From NCBI GenBank assembly GCA_964631275.1, contig CAZVWQ010000002.1:1-64000 (forward strand): 64,000 bases of DNA, given 5' to 3'. Below, one piece after another: positions 9,615-19,180 of this stretch. The notes under the pieces are model-generated. The model worked only from the letters and a program-made list of their open reading frames with translations. It was not told the DNA's origin and did not search any database. Made by a program: the position numbers and the translations under genes. Origin of the DNA: CAZVWQ01 sp964631275 (GTDB taxonomy: Bacteria; Patescibacteriota; JACMRA01). Numbering within the stretch: the first letter of the stretch is position 1; each line of letters opens with the position of its first letter.

Positions 9615-10226
9615 TTATTCTTTAAATGGATTTTCACAAGCTGACCAAATGCCTATCTTAGAATCTATAGCTTGCCTTTCTAGCCGTCTAAAAAGATCTT
9701 CATAGGTATCATTTGGCTTATAGATACTAGTACGAGCTAGGCCACTTCTGACCAAACTAGCATTAACACTTTTGTTTAAGTCAACTATGTCCTCTTGATT
9801 AATAAATACAAACCTAAGCAATCTATCGTACCGATCTTGGTTTTCTTTGTCGCCAACTAGCCAAATTTGCTTACCTTCAACTAAACTTTTATTAGCCTCA
9901 TAAGCTTCGGTTCCGTAACATTGCACTGGAGTACCTGGTTTTTTGGTTTCAGGAGTGTCTATATTTAGATATCTAACGGTGTCACCATTATCGAGCTTGA
10001 TTGTATCTCCATCAACAACTCTAGTTACTTTGGCAGTTTCTATTCCATTTGTATTTTCTAATTTTGCATTACCACTAACATAACCAACTTTTACTCCTAA
10101 AATTTCAGCAACTTGAGTCTGTGTTTTAGGAAAAGCAAAAAATATGATCACTAAAGCAGTAACCAAAATAAATAGATATAACGGAGGTAGATTATAGATT
10201 AAAGATTTAGATTTAGATTTAGACAT
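9615..10226 (-). CDS. Membrane-anchored thermonuclease-like (SNase) nuclease
   Basis: The 203-residue protein has an N-terminal membrane anchor (about residues 15-31) followed by a staphylococcal-nuclease fold. Motifs are VVDGDTIKL (Ca2+-site Asp), RYLNIDTPE (catalytic Arg and Glu) and DRYDRLLRFVF (second catalytic Arg). SNases degrade DNA and RNA with Ca2+. The anchor would place it outside the membrane, fitting scavenging of extracellular nucleic acid in a nucleotide-auxotrophic cell; that role is inference. A TATAAT lies 11 bp before the ATG. It is a single-gene unit. Confidence 0.9.
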   Translation of the reverse strand: MSKSKSKSLIYNLPPLYLFILVTALVIIFFAFPKTQTQVAEILGVKVGYVSGNAKLENTNGIETAKVTRVVDGDTIKLDNGDTVRYLNIDTPETKKPGTPVQCYGTEAYEANKSLVEGKQIWLVGDKENQDRYDRLLRFVFINQEDIVDLNKSVNASLVRSGLARTSIYKPNDTYEDLFRRLERQAIDSKIGIWSACENPFKE

Positions 10227-10303
10227 GAATATGTTAAATTATATATAAGTAATTCTTGTTTTTTTTTGCAAGTCAAATTGCACCTGTCTCTGTATAAAGT
10301 ATT

Positions 10304-10393
10304 ACAGAAACTTTTATACACAAATACGATCCAGTATTTTTAATTTAGATAAACTTGTAGGTGGTATTTTTTGATTAATTTTGTGGAAGTTGT
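10304..10393 (+). repeat. Family D' element
   Basis: It begins ACAGAAACTTTTATAC and ends TTGTGGAAGTTGT, resembling 20282-20374. It abuts the family B element that starts at 10394. Confidence 0.65.
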
Positions 10394-10496
10394 ATTAATC
10401 ATGTCTTAAAACCTATTTTTACTGTTTTTTAATACTTATTTTATGGGATTAAAGTTTTGTAATCTGAGCTATAAGACAAGACTAATTATAGGTTTG
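10394..10496 (-). repeat. Family B element, full copy
   Basis: The 103 bp run from ATTAATCATGTCTTAAAACC to GACAAGACTAAT. The inverted ends are ATTAATCATGTC and ATTAGTCTTGTC. Confidence 0.78.
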
Positions 10497-10536
10497 TATA
10501 GCAAACTATTTGAAATTTTTTTCTATTTATGCTCAA

Positions 10537-10655
10537 ACCAGTTCATAATTAGGATTTTTTTAATTTTTTGAAACACTTTTTGATGTCGATTAAGTCAAAC
10601 TAAAATGGAAATTGAAACTTCCAAAAAAACTGAAATTTGATTTGCGGGCAGTATA
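10537..10655 (+). repeat. Family I element
   Basis: This contains TTAGGATTTTTTTAATTTTT, then GATGTCGATTAAGTCAAACT and TTTGCGGGCAGTATAA, matching 28601-28729 and 39462-39588. Confidence 0.7.
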
Positions 10656-10849
10656 AAATTAAAAGTTTAAGAAATAGATTATAGTTGATTTTGAATTAAA
10701 AAATCTAAAATACTAGGTTAAGAAGAGTTCTAAACTACAATTTTTGTAACAACTAAAAGTTAAAAATTTAGATACAATCTTCTTATAACCCGTAAAAAAA
10801 TTAGTTATTTGTCTATTTCAAAAAATATGCTATACTATTAATTGTAACA

Positions 10850-10966
10850 TATACCCTTTGGGCTAATCGTTACGATAATTACCAATTAAGAATTTATTTT
10901 AAGTAAAAGGATTTGTTTGCTTATAAAGAGTTAAATTTAGGTTAATAGTAAACGAATTAGGTACAT
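10850..10966 (+). repeat. Family A element, full copy
   Basis: It starts TATACCCTTTGGGCTAATCG and ends AACGAATTAGGTAC. The 10227-11212 gap is essentially a string of D', B, I and A elements with no gene. Confidence 0.8.
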
Positions 10967-11212
10967 GATATAATAAAAATCTTATCTTATCTTATATACT
11001 TAATTTGTTATTAGTAGTTATATAAATCATTCTACCAAGTACAGAATCCAAAAAAATACACAAAAATAGATTATTAATTAAATAATATCTATTGTTCAAA
11101 GTATACCACAAGTTAGTTATATATTTTATAGTGACTAGAATTTGTTAGATTGTTAGCAAATTTTTTATTTACTTAATTTTAATAAGTTTATTTAAAACCC
11201 TAAAAAATATAA

Positions 11213-12703
11213 ATGAAAATGTTAAAGCAAATTTTTTTTAAGGATTTGTATTTTAGTTCTCATCGTCAGATAGAGCCTAGCAAAAATTTTAGTTTAGCCC
11301 ACAAATTAATAAAGCAAACTTTTGTTGTTTTTACTTTATTCACAACTATTTTTGCTATTTTTGGTAGCCTAGCTGGAGGGACTGCTGTACTACGGGCTGT
11401 AGATGGAGCTGTAGGAGTTTTACATGAACCGACTAGTGAAGCTAGAGAATTAGTCAAAAGTAATTGGTTAAAGAAGTTACTTAGCCCAGTAACCGTTGAA
11501 GCTCAGTTTGGAGATATTTTTGGTGGAGTTTTTAAAGCTCTTCTAGACATAGCTGTGCAGGCTATTTCGCAGGCTCTTAACCAACTCTTAAATATTGTTA
11601 GGTCTTTAGTTAGCCAACTTAATGAGGTTTTGTCTTTTGTAGATAAATTTATAGAAATGTTAGAAAAATTAGCTGAATTCTTGAGTACGACTCGTATAGG
11701 ACTAGCTTTTAAGGTTTTCGAAAGTTTTCAGAATGATAGTAACTTGCAGTCATCTAATGACTTTGCAATTAGTTTGATTGAAGAATCTAAAGGCACTAAT
11801 CCAAATCTCGAAGTATTAGATGCTCGTGGACAGGCGATAGTTACTGATGCCGTAGCTTGGCTAGACTTTATTAATGCTCAGAGAGCATTGCAAGCTGATA
11901 CCTTAACTGACGTTTTGAGTCAATATATTGGTATAAATCTAGATTATTATAATGAGGTTAGAGGCAATCTTCAGATTGTTCTTAGTGGAAATAGCTGCAA
12001 CACAGCTAATTTACAAAGGGGTTTAGGCCCGTTTGCCCCAATTTTGTCTGACAATACTGCATGTCAAGAAGAGAGAAATGCCAGAAATCGTGATTTGTTA
12101 AGCTCTAGAGAAAGTGACGTTAGGCAATTAGCTGTACAAAGACTTAGGACTTTCGAAGAAAAGGCACCGCAAGATTGTAAATCCAGAAGTTATATAGAAT
12201 ATAATGGGGCAGGGTTTAGTTACCAACCAGGTAACCTAGTTAATGGAATTTTGCAGGTTAGCAGAGGCGTAGAAGTACTTACACCTACCCTAGAAGAATG
12301 TGAAGTAGCTAGAACTGGTAATCGTGAAGGCAGAGAAGCACTTTCTGGCCACATACAAGCTGCTAACTTAACCGCAGCTTCAGAAGATAACAACCCAGCT
12401 AGTCAACTATTTCAAAATTTGTATAACGAAATTGCTAAATCTTTTGAAGATATTTTTAAAGAAATAAAAGAAAGTATTACTAGTAGATTCGGTAGAGTAA
12501 TGGACGCTCTTAACCAAATTAATTTTAATAACACTGGCCTTTTCTTTGCTTCTTTAGAGATTTCAACTAGTGTAGCTATACAAATCCAAAACCAGTTAAA
12601 TAATTTACAACAAGAGTTAAGGCAAAAATACCAAACTCAACCTAATGACGCTCCAAATTTTGATCGAGTTCCAGATACTCTTAACGAGGGAGTTATAACT
12701 TAA
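11213..12703 (+). CDS. Secreted or membrane-anchored helical protein, unknown function
   Basis: This 496-residue protein has a basic N-terminus, a hydrophobic segment at about residues 34-60, then a long amphipathic region (about 100-170) rich in Leu/Val that could be membrane-associated or coiled coil. Five or so cysteines are spread over the C-terminal half (SCNT, ACQEER, DCKSRS, LEECEV), suggesting disulfides outside the cell. I do not recognise a family. It precedes the PilB-type ATPase gene on the same strand, so a role in pili or envelope assembly is possible, but a 359-bp gap separates them. A second ATG lies two codons in, at 11219. Confidence 0.7.
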   Translation: MKMLKQIFFKDLYFSSHRQIEPSKNFSLAHKLIKQTFVVFTLFTTIFAIFGSLAGGTAVLRAVDGAVGVLHEPTSEARELVKSNWLKKLLSPVTVEAQFGDIFGGVFKALLDIAVQAISQALNQLLNIVRSLVSQLNEVLSFVDKFIEMLEKLAEFLSTTRIGLAFKVFESFQNDSNLQSSNDFAISLIEESKGTNPNLEVLDARGQAIVTDAVAWLDFINAQRALQADTLTDVLSQYIGINLDYYNEVRGNLQIVLSGNSCNTANLQRGLGPFAPILSDNTACQEERNARNRDLLSSRESDVRQLAVQRLRTFEEKAPQDCKSRSYIEYNGAGFSYQPGNLVNGILQVSRGVEVLTPTLEECEVARTGNREGREALSGHIQAANLTAASEDNNPASQLFQNLYNEIAKSFEDIFKEIKESITSRFGRVMDALNQINFNNTGLFFASLEISTSVAIQIQNQLNNLQQELRQKYQTQPNDAPNFDRVPDTLNEGVIT

Positions 12704-13062
12704 TTAACTTTTGCTTAAATTATTAAAAACTTATAATCATGGTTCTAGTAAATTTTTTTATTCCGCTTTATTTTTATACAACTTTTGATGATTTATATTT
12801 TTACTTTACTAAAAGCTTTTTTGTGCTTGACAACTTCTTTCAGAAGAATAGCCCTTCCTAAAAACTATTCTTGGATTTGATTAATCCTTATTATGAACTT
12901 AAAATTTTATAAAATTTAAAACATCAGACAAAACCAGTAAAGAAATAAAAGTTTCTGTAAAAAACCTAAACCTTACAAAAATAATCACTACTTTTAACTG
13001 TTTGTTTTTATTTACTATTTTTACTAAAACTTGATTATTTATATATTGTTGATACTCTTTTT
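12704..13062. other. Gap upstream of the pilus ATPase
   Basis: I see no convincing gene. A 40-codon frame at 12739-12861 has no supporting features. TTGATT (13031-13036) and GATACT (13051-13056) could be promoter elements for the ATPase, though their spacing (14 bp) is short. Confidence 0.4.
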
Positions 13063-14778
13063 ATGTCGATTCAAGTAGCTCCCAAAAATTTAAATTCAAG
13101 TGCCTTACCTGATATTAGAAATATTTCTAGCACAAAATTAAGACGAACGCAAAGGTTACAAACTGATTTAAATAAGCTTTATACAGAGGCAGAAGTAAAA
13201 GCTAGAGCTAGTTATCTGAAGCTGCCTTATGTTGATTTGTACGGATTTCCTATTGATACCACACACTTGGTAACCTTACCAAAAGCTGTAGCTCAAAGAG
13301 CCAAAATTGGAGTTTTTAGTATTCATAATAAAGAGATTAACCTGGCTACGCCATTTTTGGGATACTCAGGGCAAAAAGAAATCTTTGATCAATTAGTCAG
13401 TCAAGGTTTTAACCCAAAAATGTATTTATGTTCTGAGCTGAGTTTTAGCAGACTGCTTAGCCGATATGATTTTGTAGTACAAGTTAAGCAAGTAGATGAT
13501 GATATTAATTTATCACAAGATCGAATAGAAAATATTAGCCAAGATACTAACGTTCTTAAAGATTTAGAATCAAAAACTGCCTCTATTTCTACTAGCGAAG
13601 CCATAGAATTAATCTTAATGACTGCTATCCAAAATAAGGCTTCGGATATTCATTTTGAACCAGAAAAAGATAAATATGTTTTAAGACTAAGACTTGACGG
13701 TGTACTTCATAATTTTGCTAATTTTCCTAAAGAAAAACAAAAGGCAATGGAAAATCGCTTAAAAATAATTTCCGGTGTAAAGATTAATATAGATAATATT
13801 CCCCAAGATGGTCGGTTTACTTTTAATGTTGGAGAAAAAGAAATTGATGTACGTGTTTCAATGCTACCTTCTAATTACGGATATTCGATTGTAATGCGGT
13901 TACTTGGCACTGGAAATGTAGCTTTAAATTTGGAAGCTTTAGGCTTTATTGGCCTAGCCAAAGAAAGAATCACTAGAGCAATAACTAAACCTCAGGGTAT
14001 GATTATGACTACTGGTCCTACTGGTTCTGGTAAAACTACAACTTTATATACTTTTCTTAAAGAGCTTAATGATGGAGAGCGTAAGATAATTACGCTAGAA
14101 GACCCAATCGAATATAAGCTTTCAGGTATTAGTCAAACTCAGATCGACAAGGAAGGAGGTTACACTTTTGCTTCTGGTCTAAAGTCTATCTTACGACAGG
14201 ATCCAGACGTAGTAATGATAGGAGAAATTAGAGATAAAGAAACTGCCGATATTGCTGTTCAGGCTTCTTTAACTGGCCACCAGGTATTAAGCACAATCCA
14301 TACCAATGATGCGGCTGGAGCTATTCCTAGAATTATGGAAATGGGAATCAAAGGGTTTTTGTTAGCTGACTCTCTTTCGGCAGTTATTGGTCAAAGATTA
14401 GTCAGAAAAGTTTGTCCACATTGTCAAAAATCTTATCAACCAAGTGCAGAAGAAACTAGAATCATTAATGAGCAATTAAATACCCTACCTCAAGAAGCTA
14501 AAAGTCTATTACCAAATCAGATAAATTTTGTTACTGGTACTGGATGCGAGAAGTGTAATGGTCTTGGCTACAAAGGTAGGATTGGGGTTTATGAAGTGAT
14601 GACCGTAACTGACGGACTTAGAAATATACTTTCACAAGAGAATTTATCTATTATGGAGGTTAGACAGATTGCTCAAAAAGAAGGTATGGTTACAATGCTT
14701 CAAGATGCTATTATTAAGGCTACAAAAGGAGTTACTGATATCCCCGAGGTCTTTCGTAACGTAGCTGGAAACTACTAA
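13063..14778 (+). CDS. pilB: Type IV pilus assembly / type II secretion ATPase (PilB/GspE family)
   Basis: The 571-residue hexameric motor ATPase powers pilus extension. It has an N-terminal GspE_N-type domain (ASYLKLPYVDLYG, about residues 48-60), Walker A GPTGSGKTTT near residue 317, Asp/Walker B region (PDVVMIGEIRDKETAD) near 380-395, His box (STIHTND) near 410, and a zinc module with CPHC near 451 and CEKC near 495. Full length and all motifs suggest activity. No pilC, pilT or pilin genes are adjacent, so the pilus genes are dispersed. Confidence 0.93.
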   Translation: MSIQVAPKNLNSSALPDIRNISSTKLRRTQRLQTDLNKLYTEAEVKARASYLKLPYVDLYGFPIDTTHLVTLPKAVAQRAKIGVFSIHNKEINLATPFLGYSGQKEIFDQLVSQGFNPKMYLCSELSFSRLLSRYDFVVQVKQVDDDINLSQDRIENISQDTNVLKDLESKTASISTSEAIELILMTAIQNKASDIHFEPEKDKYVLRLRLDGVLHNFANFPKEKQKAMENRLKIISGVKINIDNIPQDGRFTFNVGEKEIDVRVSMLPSNYGYSIVMRLLGTGNVALNLEALGFIGLAKERITRAITKPQGMIMTTGPTGSGKTTTLYTFLKELNDGERKIITLEDPIEYKLSGISQTQIDKEGGYTFASGLKSILRQDPDVVMIGEIRDKETADIAVQASLTGHQVLSTIHTNDAAGAIPRIMEMGIKGFLLADSLSAVIGQRLVRKVCPHCQKSYQPSAEETRIINEQLNTLPQEAKSLLPNQINFVTGTGCEKCNGLGYKGRIGVYEVMTVTDGLRNILSQENLSIMEVRQIAQKEGMVTMLQDAIIKATKGVTDIPEVFRNVAGNY

Positions 14779-14785
14779 AATGGTA

Positions 14786-14896
14786 TATACCCAAATGCCT
14801 AACTAAATTATGATTTAACTAAAGGTTTTAGTTTTATCAAATAAAGAAAACAGAGTTAGAAAAACTCACTGAGTAGTTAACTAACGGTTTAGTATA
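14786..14896 (-). repeat. Family C element, copy 2
   Basis: A complete 111-bp element in inverse orientation, from TATACCCAAATGCC to ACGGTTTAGTATA. Confidence 0.8.
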
Positions 14897-14980
14897 CATA
14901 ATTTTTGCACAAATACTAGGGCACTAGACGGAATAAAATAACAATTTTAGTCTATTTTATTATTAAATAAAGTAAAATAG

Positions 14981-15090
14981 GTATAGCAATTCGATATTCA
15001 ACCTAGATAAGTTATTTAGAGATATTAAGTTTTTTTTAATGTAAGTTTAGAACGCCGAAATGTCTAACTAGTGTATGGGTTAGCCATATT
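14981..15090 (-). repeat. Family L element
   Basis: This is the inverse-orientation copy of the elements at 18067 and 36821; it contains TCTAACTAGTGTATGGGTTA. Confidence 0.7.
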
Positions 15091-15207
15091 AAGCTGTAAG
15101 ATTCCCATAGGTTTTTATATATTTTTACTAAAAGAATTCAAAATACTCTAAAAATCAATACTAGCTTTGTAGATATTATAAACTAAAAATTTCTTGTTTG
15201 ACAAATT

Positions 15208-15915
15208 TTGATTATGCAAGTTAACTTAAAAAGTATTTATCCGAAATCTATAAATCTAATTAATTCGGATACATCTTTTTTTAATCATTACTCGATAATT
15301 ATGTCTGAGCTAGATTTTAATAGCTTGGACCTGGATGGTAGTACCAAAAAACCAGCCACAGTTGGTAAAAGTTACTTCAAAAGGTTCAATTTAAAGCACG
15401 TTTTTCGTGGCGGTGCTGTAGTTTGGCTAAAACACGAAAATATAGATTATTACGTAGTTTTTAAAAGTATTTCTAGGCCTAATAGAGGTATTCAATTACC
15501 TGGAGGCAGGATAGAAAGGTTAGAAAATCCAGCTGAAGCTGTACTTAGGGAAGTTAAAGAAGAAACTGGAATAGAAACCAAAATCGTTTGCCCACTTGGG
15601 TTTATTCATTTTGAAAATCAAGAAGATAATTATTCCAATCTACAGATTTATTATATTGTTAGGCCTACTCATCCACTTAATGTCAAAGGTAAATGGAAAT
15701 ATATTGACAAAGACAGGACTAGGCAAGAGCTAGAATGTTGGTTTGTTCCTACCAGTAAGGATTCAAACTTTCTTTCTGCTGGCCAAGATAAAGTGATCTT
15801 GATGTTTAAGGATTGGTTAGAAGAGCATAAACCAGCTAAACAGAATAATTATTCTTACAAGCCAGAAAACAATAAAAATAACCAAGAAGAAAGAGATATT
15901 TTTAAATTAATCTAA
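15208..15915 (+). CDS. NUDIX hydrolase
   Basis: The protein has a perfect Nudix box: GRIERLE, seven residues, then REVKEETGI (about residues 96-119), where the glutamates bind Mg2+ for hydrolysis of a nucleoside diphosphate linked to X. The substrate cannot be deduced. The frame is 235 residues from 15208, but the first 31 residues are unlike the family, and internal ATG 15301 (MSELDF), preceded by GATAAT, is a credible start. The stop lies 3 bp before the HIT-family gene, so the two form an operon of nucleotide-cleaning enzymes. Confidence 0.88.
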   Translation: MIMQVNLKSIYPKSINLINSDTSFFNHYSIIMSELDFNSLDLDGSTKKPATVGKSYFKRFNLKHVFRGGAVVWLKHENIDYYVVFKSISRPNRGIQLPGGRIERLENPAEAVLREVKEETGIETKIVCPLGFIHFENQEDNYSNLQIYYIVRPTHPLNVKGKWKYIDKDRTRQELECWFVPTSKDSNFLSAGQDKVILMFKDWLEEHKPAKQNNYSYKPENNKNNQEERDIFKLI

Positions 15916-15918
15916 CCT

Positions 15919-16317
15919 ATGGCTTCTATTTTTACTAAAATAATCAGAGGTGAGATACCTTCTTATAAAATTTTTGAAGATCATTTAAGTTTTGCTTTTT
16001 TAGATATTCGGCCACATAATTTAGGTCACACTCTCTTAGTACCTAAAGAAGAAATACCTAATTTTACAGAACTTCCAGATAATATAAGAGATAAAATATT
16101 TAGTAATGCCCAAAAAATTTCTAAAGCCATTTTGGTTAGCACAGGCTGTCTTAAGGTTGGACTGATGATTCATGGAATGGGGATTCCTGAGCACTTTCAT
16201 TTGCATTTAGTACCATTATTAACAGCTAATGATATGGACCAAGCCAAAGCTCATGAAGAACCAGAACCAGAAATGCAAAAAATTGCTGAAAAAATAAAAC
16301 AAAATTTGAAAAACTAA
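15919..16317 (+). CDS. HIT-family nucleotide hydrolase/transferase
   Basis: This 132-residue protein carries the histidine triad HFHLHLVPL (about residues 93-101) that gives the superfamily its name; the middle His forms the nucleotidyl intermediate. The N-terminus (SIFTKIIRGEIPSYKIFED) is typical of the HinT/AP4A-hydrolase branch. It acts on AMP-linked substrates in the cytosol. It starts 3 bp after the NUDIX stop, so the genes are translationally coupled. Confidence 0.93.
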   Translation: MASIFTKIIRGEIPSYKIFEDHLSFAFLDIRPHNLGHTLLVPKEEIPNFTELPDNIRDKIFSNAQKISKAILVSTGCLKVGLMIHGMGIPEHFHLHLVPLLTANDMDQAKAHEEPEPEMQKIAEKIKQNLKN

Positions 16318-16761
16318 ATTCAAAAATAGACCTAAACCAAGTATATTTATAACTTTTATAATTATCTTTTAACAAGCAAACAAGTAGCTTAGTTAGGATC
16401 TAATTTTAATTTTGTCTCAAAGCTGATGAAAGTTAATACAGGATAGGCATAAATAAGAAAACTCATTTTTCTTTTAAATTAGCCAACCTAGTCTAAACTT
16501 TGATTTTTCAATAAAGAAACTCCATAAAATATTAAGTTTAGAAACTCGTGTCTAGTTTAACGGACAGACCAATTTGATATATATAAGATTTATGATGAAT
16601 TCTTGGTTATTTTTTTAACTATGTTTTGTCTATGCGCTATTTTAGTGTTTAAAAGAGTCGATACGATATTGAGTTTTAAAAACCCATTAAAATATATTTG
16701 AAACTTGAAAAGAATTTTAAAAATGTTTTTTATTAAATCAAATTCAAAACATTAAATCATT
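16318..16761. other. Gene-free gap
   Basis: There is no gene here. Near 16350-16450 there is a weak match to a recurrent string (ATTATCTTTTAACAAGCAAA), also seen near 28750 and 45715. Confidence 0.5.
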
Positions 16762-17793
16762 ATGTCCACTAAAAAAAAAGTCTTAAAAAATATCGTCTGG
16801 TATCTAGGTAATACTTTTTTAATAATTCTAATTGTAGTGCTTTTATTAGTTGCACTTTTCTACGTATTGCCAATCAATGACTATCCGGCAGATACAGATA
16901 AACCAGTTTCTGGTGACTATTCCAAAGCAGTTTCTAAAATTCAGGAAGTTAAAAATCAGGATGATTCCAAAATTTCTAACGAGTGCAAATCTGATTTTCT
17001 AGATGCTGGTAAAAAGACCGAAAAAGTAATTATCTTATTTCACGGATTTACCAACTGCCCAGCCCAATTTAGTATTCTCAAACAAGACATAGCAGCTCTA
17101 GGTTATAATGTATATATACCTAGATTACCTAAACATGGCTATAAAGATGTGATGACAGAAGATTTTAAAAACTTAGAAGGGGCCAGGCTTACTGCTAAAG
17201 TTTCAGAATCTATAGATATAGCTACAGGCCTAGGAGATCAGATTATAATCTTGGGTATTTCTGGATCTGCAGTGCTTACCAACTGGGCTTTGTATAATGA
17301 GCCTGAAGTAGATGAAGCCATTTCAATTTCACCTTTAATAGTACCCGTATATTTCCAACCTTGGAACGTGAGACCTTTTACTAAATTTATACAAACCATT
17401 CCTAATATTTTTATATGGTGGGATTCTGAAGCTAAAAACCAGAGAACCGAAGGGCCTATGTATGCTTATCCAAGATTTTCAACTAGGGCTATGGGTGAAT
17501 TTTTAGAAATTGGAATTGACCTGGATAAAGATTTAGTAAGAAATAAAAACCAAAAAAAAGTAGACTTGAGTGGTAAAAAACTGTATTTAGTAACTACTTC
17601 AGGAGACACAGCTATTAACAACGAAGCTGTGTATGACCATGCTCTGTACTGGAGAGATCAAGAGGGTTTAACTGTGAAAGAGTTTGAATTTGAAAGCAGC
17701 CTAGGCCTTAGTCACGACACAATCGATCCAAACAATCCTCAGGCCAACCCAGAAGTAACCTACAAAAAATTTTTAGAGTATATATCAGAGTAG
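16762..17793 (+). CDS. Membrane-anchored alpha/beta hydrolase
   Basis: The 343-residue protein has one N-terminal membrane helix (about residues 13-36) and an alpha/beta-hydrolase domain. The oxyanion motif LFHGFTNCPAQF is near residue 93, followed by the strand LGYNVYIPRLPKHG. The nucleophile elbow reads GISGS, so the usual GxSxG ends in Ser instead of Gly. A conserved His (GLSHDTID) is near the C-terminus. The fold is that of carboxylesterases and monoacylglycerol lipases. The substrate is unknown; lipid or cell-wall ester cleavage outside the membrane is plausible. Confidence 0.82.
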   Translation: MSTKKKVLKNIVWYLGNTFLIILIVVLLLVALFYVLPINDYPADTDKPVSGDYSKAVSKIQEVKNQDDSKISNECKSDFLDAGKKTEKVIILFHGFTNCPAQFSILKQDIAALGYNVYIPRLPKHGYKDVMTEDFKNLEGARLTAKVSESIDIATGLGDQIIILGISGSAVLTNWALYNEPEVDEAISISPLIVPVYFQPWNVRPFTKFIQTIPNIFIWWDSEAKNQRTEGPMYAYPRFSTRAMGEFLEIGIDLDKDLVRNKNQKKVDLSGKKLYLVTTSGDTAINNEAVYDHALYWRDQEGLTVKEFEFESSLGLSHDTIDPNNPQANPEVTYKKFLEYISE

Positions 17794-17962
17794 TAAAATA
17801 AAACCAACTCAAACGTAGTTTCTTAGAAGCAGAAAAATAAGTTTGGTATTTTGACTTTGAATTATAGTCATTCACTACTCAAACTAGATAGTCTGTCATC
17901 CTGAACTTATTTTAGGATCTTTATGAATAAAACAAGAATATAAATTGTAAGTGTCTAGTCAG

Positions 17963-18053
17963 TAGTCTTGTCCCGTAACCCAAATTTACAGAACTTTGAC
18001 CCCATAAAATGGATATTAATCAACAGTAAAAATAGGTTTTGAGATATGATTAG
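17963..18053 (+). repeat. Family B element
   Basis: It runs from TAGTCTTGTCCCGTAACCC to GAGATATGATTA and is in the opposite orientation to the copy at 10394. Confidence 0.75.
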
Positions 18054-18066
18054 TCTATGGAATTGC

Positions 18067-18176
18067 TATATATAGCTAACCCATATACTAGTTAAACATT
18101 TTGGATATCCTAAATTTACTTTAAAACAAATTTAATACCTAATAAATTATCTAAGCTGAATGTAAAATTGCTATAA
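18067..18176 (+). repeat. Family L element
   Basis: About 110 bp containing TATAGCTAACCCATATACTA and TTATCTAAGCTGAATGTAAA. Confidence 0.72.
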
Positions 18177-18184
18177 TAATCTTA

Positions 18185-18358
18185 TGTAACCTATTTGATT
18201 ACTTGTCTTTTTAAACATATATTTTTAACTTTTTGTTGTTTCAAAAATTGTAGTTTAGAGTTATCCTTAAACTAAGATTTAGATTTTTTTATTCAAAATC
18301 AAATACAAATCATTTTTTAATTTTTAGTTTTAAATTGATGAAAAATTTTAAATTAGTT
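18185..18358 (+). repeat. AT-rich recurrent segment (family F)
   Basis: It begins AACCTATTTGATTACTTGTC and ends near AATTGATGAAAAATTTTAAA. Similar blocks occur at 27395-27680 and 31859-32062, each abutting a gene end or start. Confidence 0.5.
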
Positions 18359-19171
18359 TTATAAATAAATACTTTTACGTAAATAAAGAATTAAACCAGC
18401 TATCCAAAAAATTATCGCTGAAAAAAATAAAACCCATAATAAGCTCCAATCTAGCTCAAAATTATTAGATAAATACTGAATATCAAAATAATAAAAAGGC
18501 AAAAAAAACTTGCCAAAATCAGGTAAATTAGCCAAATCATAAAGACCATCCAAAAACCAAGTTGCCACTGCAAAACCACTATTAATAGCTACTACCTGAC
18601 CTCTGTCCAAAAGCATCCCAAGAAATTGAGACAAGCCAAGAAAAAATAGCTGTACTCCCAAAATACCAATAAACAAATAAATAAAATATTCTAAAGAAAC
18701 CTCTTCTTGGTTAGTTAAAAAATTAGCTAAAGCAAACAACCCCAAACAAATTAAGATGTTAGCAATCAAAAAAAACAGAAGATTAACTAAAGTAGCTAAA
18801 CTAAAATACCAAAACCTACTAACGGGTAAACTTAAATAATTCATGATAGTTCGTTCTTCAATTTTAGAAGATACTAAGCCAGCCCCTACAAAGCCTGCAA
18901 AGATACCACCTATCAATAGGCTAAGAGCTAAAAACTGCCCACTAGCAAAAGTCTCGACCTGCGATAGATAGTTGTCGTCAATATTAAAAGTACTAGCTAA
19001 TCCCTGCGGTATAGAGTCTAGTACTGATTGAGTAGTCTCTTGATTTTCAGCAAAAGAATTATAAACAGACGTCAAAAAAAATGCCAAAAGTAACCAGCCT
19101 CCAATCCAAATTAAAAGATTTCTAAAGTTTTTTAGAAACAATTGTTGAAATAAAAAATAATGCTGAGTCAT
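18359..19171 (-). CDS. ABC-2 type transporter permease
   Basis: This 270-residue, six-span membrane protein is of the ABC-2/NatB type, starting with a short basic segment and LRNLLIWIGGWLLLAFFLTSVYNSF. A large extracytoplasmic loop lies between helices 1 and 2. Its start is 9 bp after the stop of the ATPase gene at 19181, so they form one operon and presumably one exporter. The substrate is unknown. Confidence 0.87.
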   Translation of the reverse strand: MTQHYFLFQQLFLKNFRNLLIWIGGWLLLAFFLTSVYNSFAENQETTQSVLDSIPQGLASTFNIDDNYLSQVETFASGQFLALSLLIGGIFAGFVGAGLVSSKIEERTIMNYLSLPVSRFWYFSLATLVNLLFFLIANILICLGLFALANFLTNQEEVSLEYFIYLFIGILGVQLFFLGLSQFLGMLLDRGQVVAINSGFAVATWFLDGLYDLANLPDFGKFFLPFYYFDIQYLSNNFELDWSLLWVLFFSAIIFWIAGLILYLRKSIYL

Positions 19172-19180
19172 ACAAATAAT

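Noticed and set aside
12739..12861. 40-codon frame before pilB
   Set aside because: Phe/Tyr-rich translation of AT-rich DNA with no start signal or domain.
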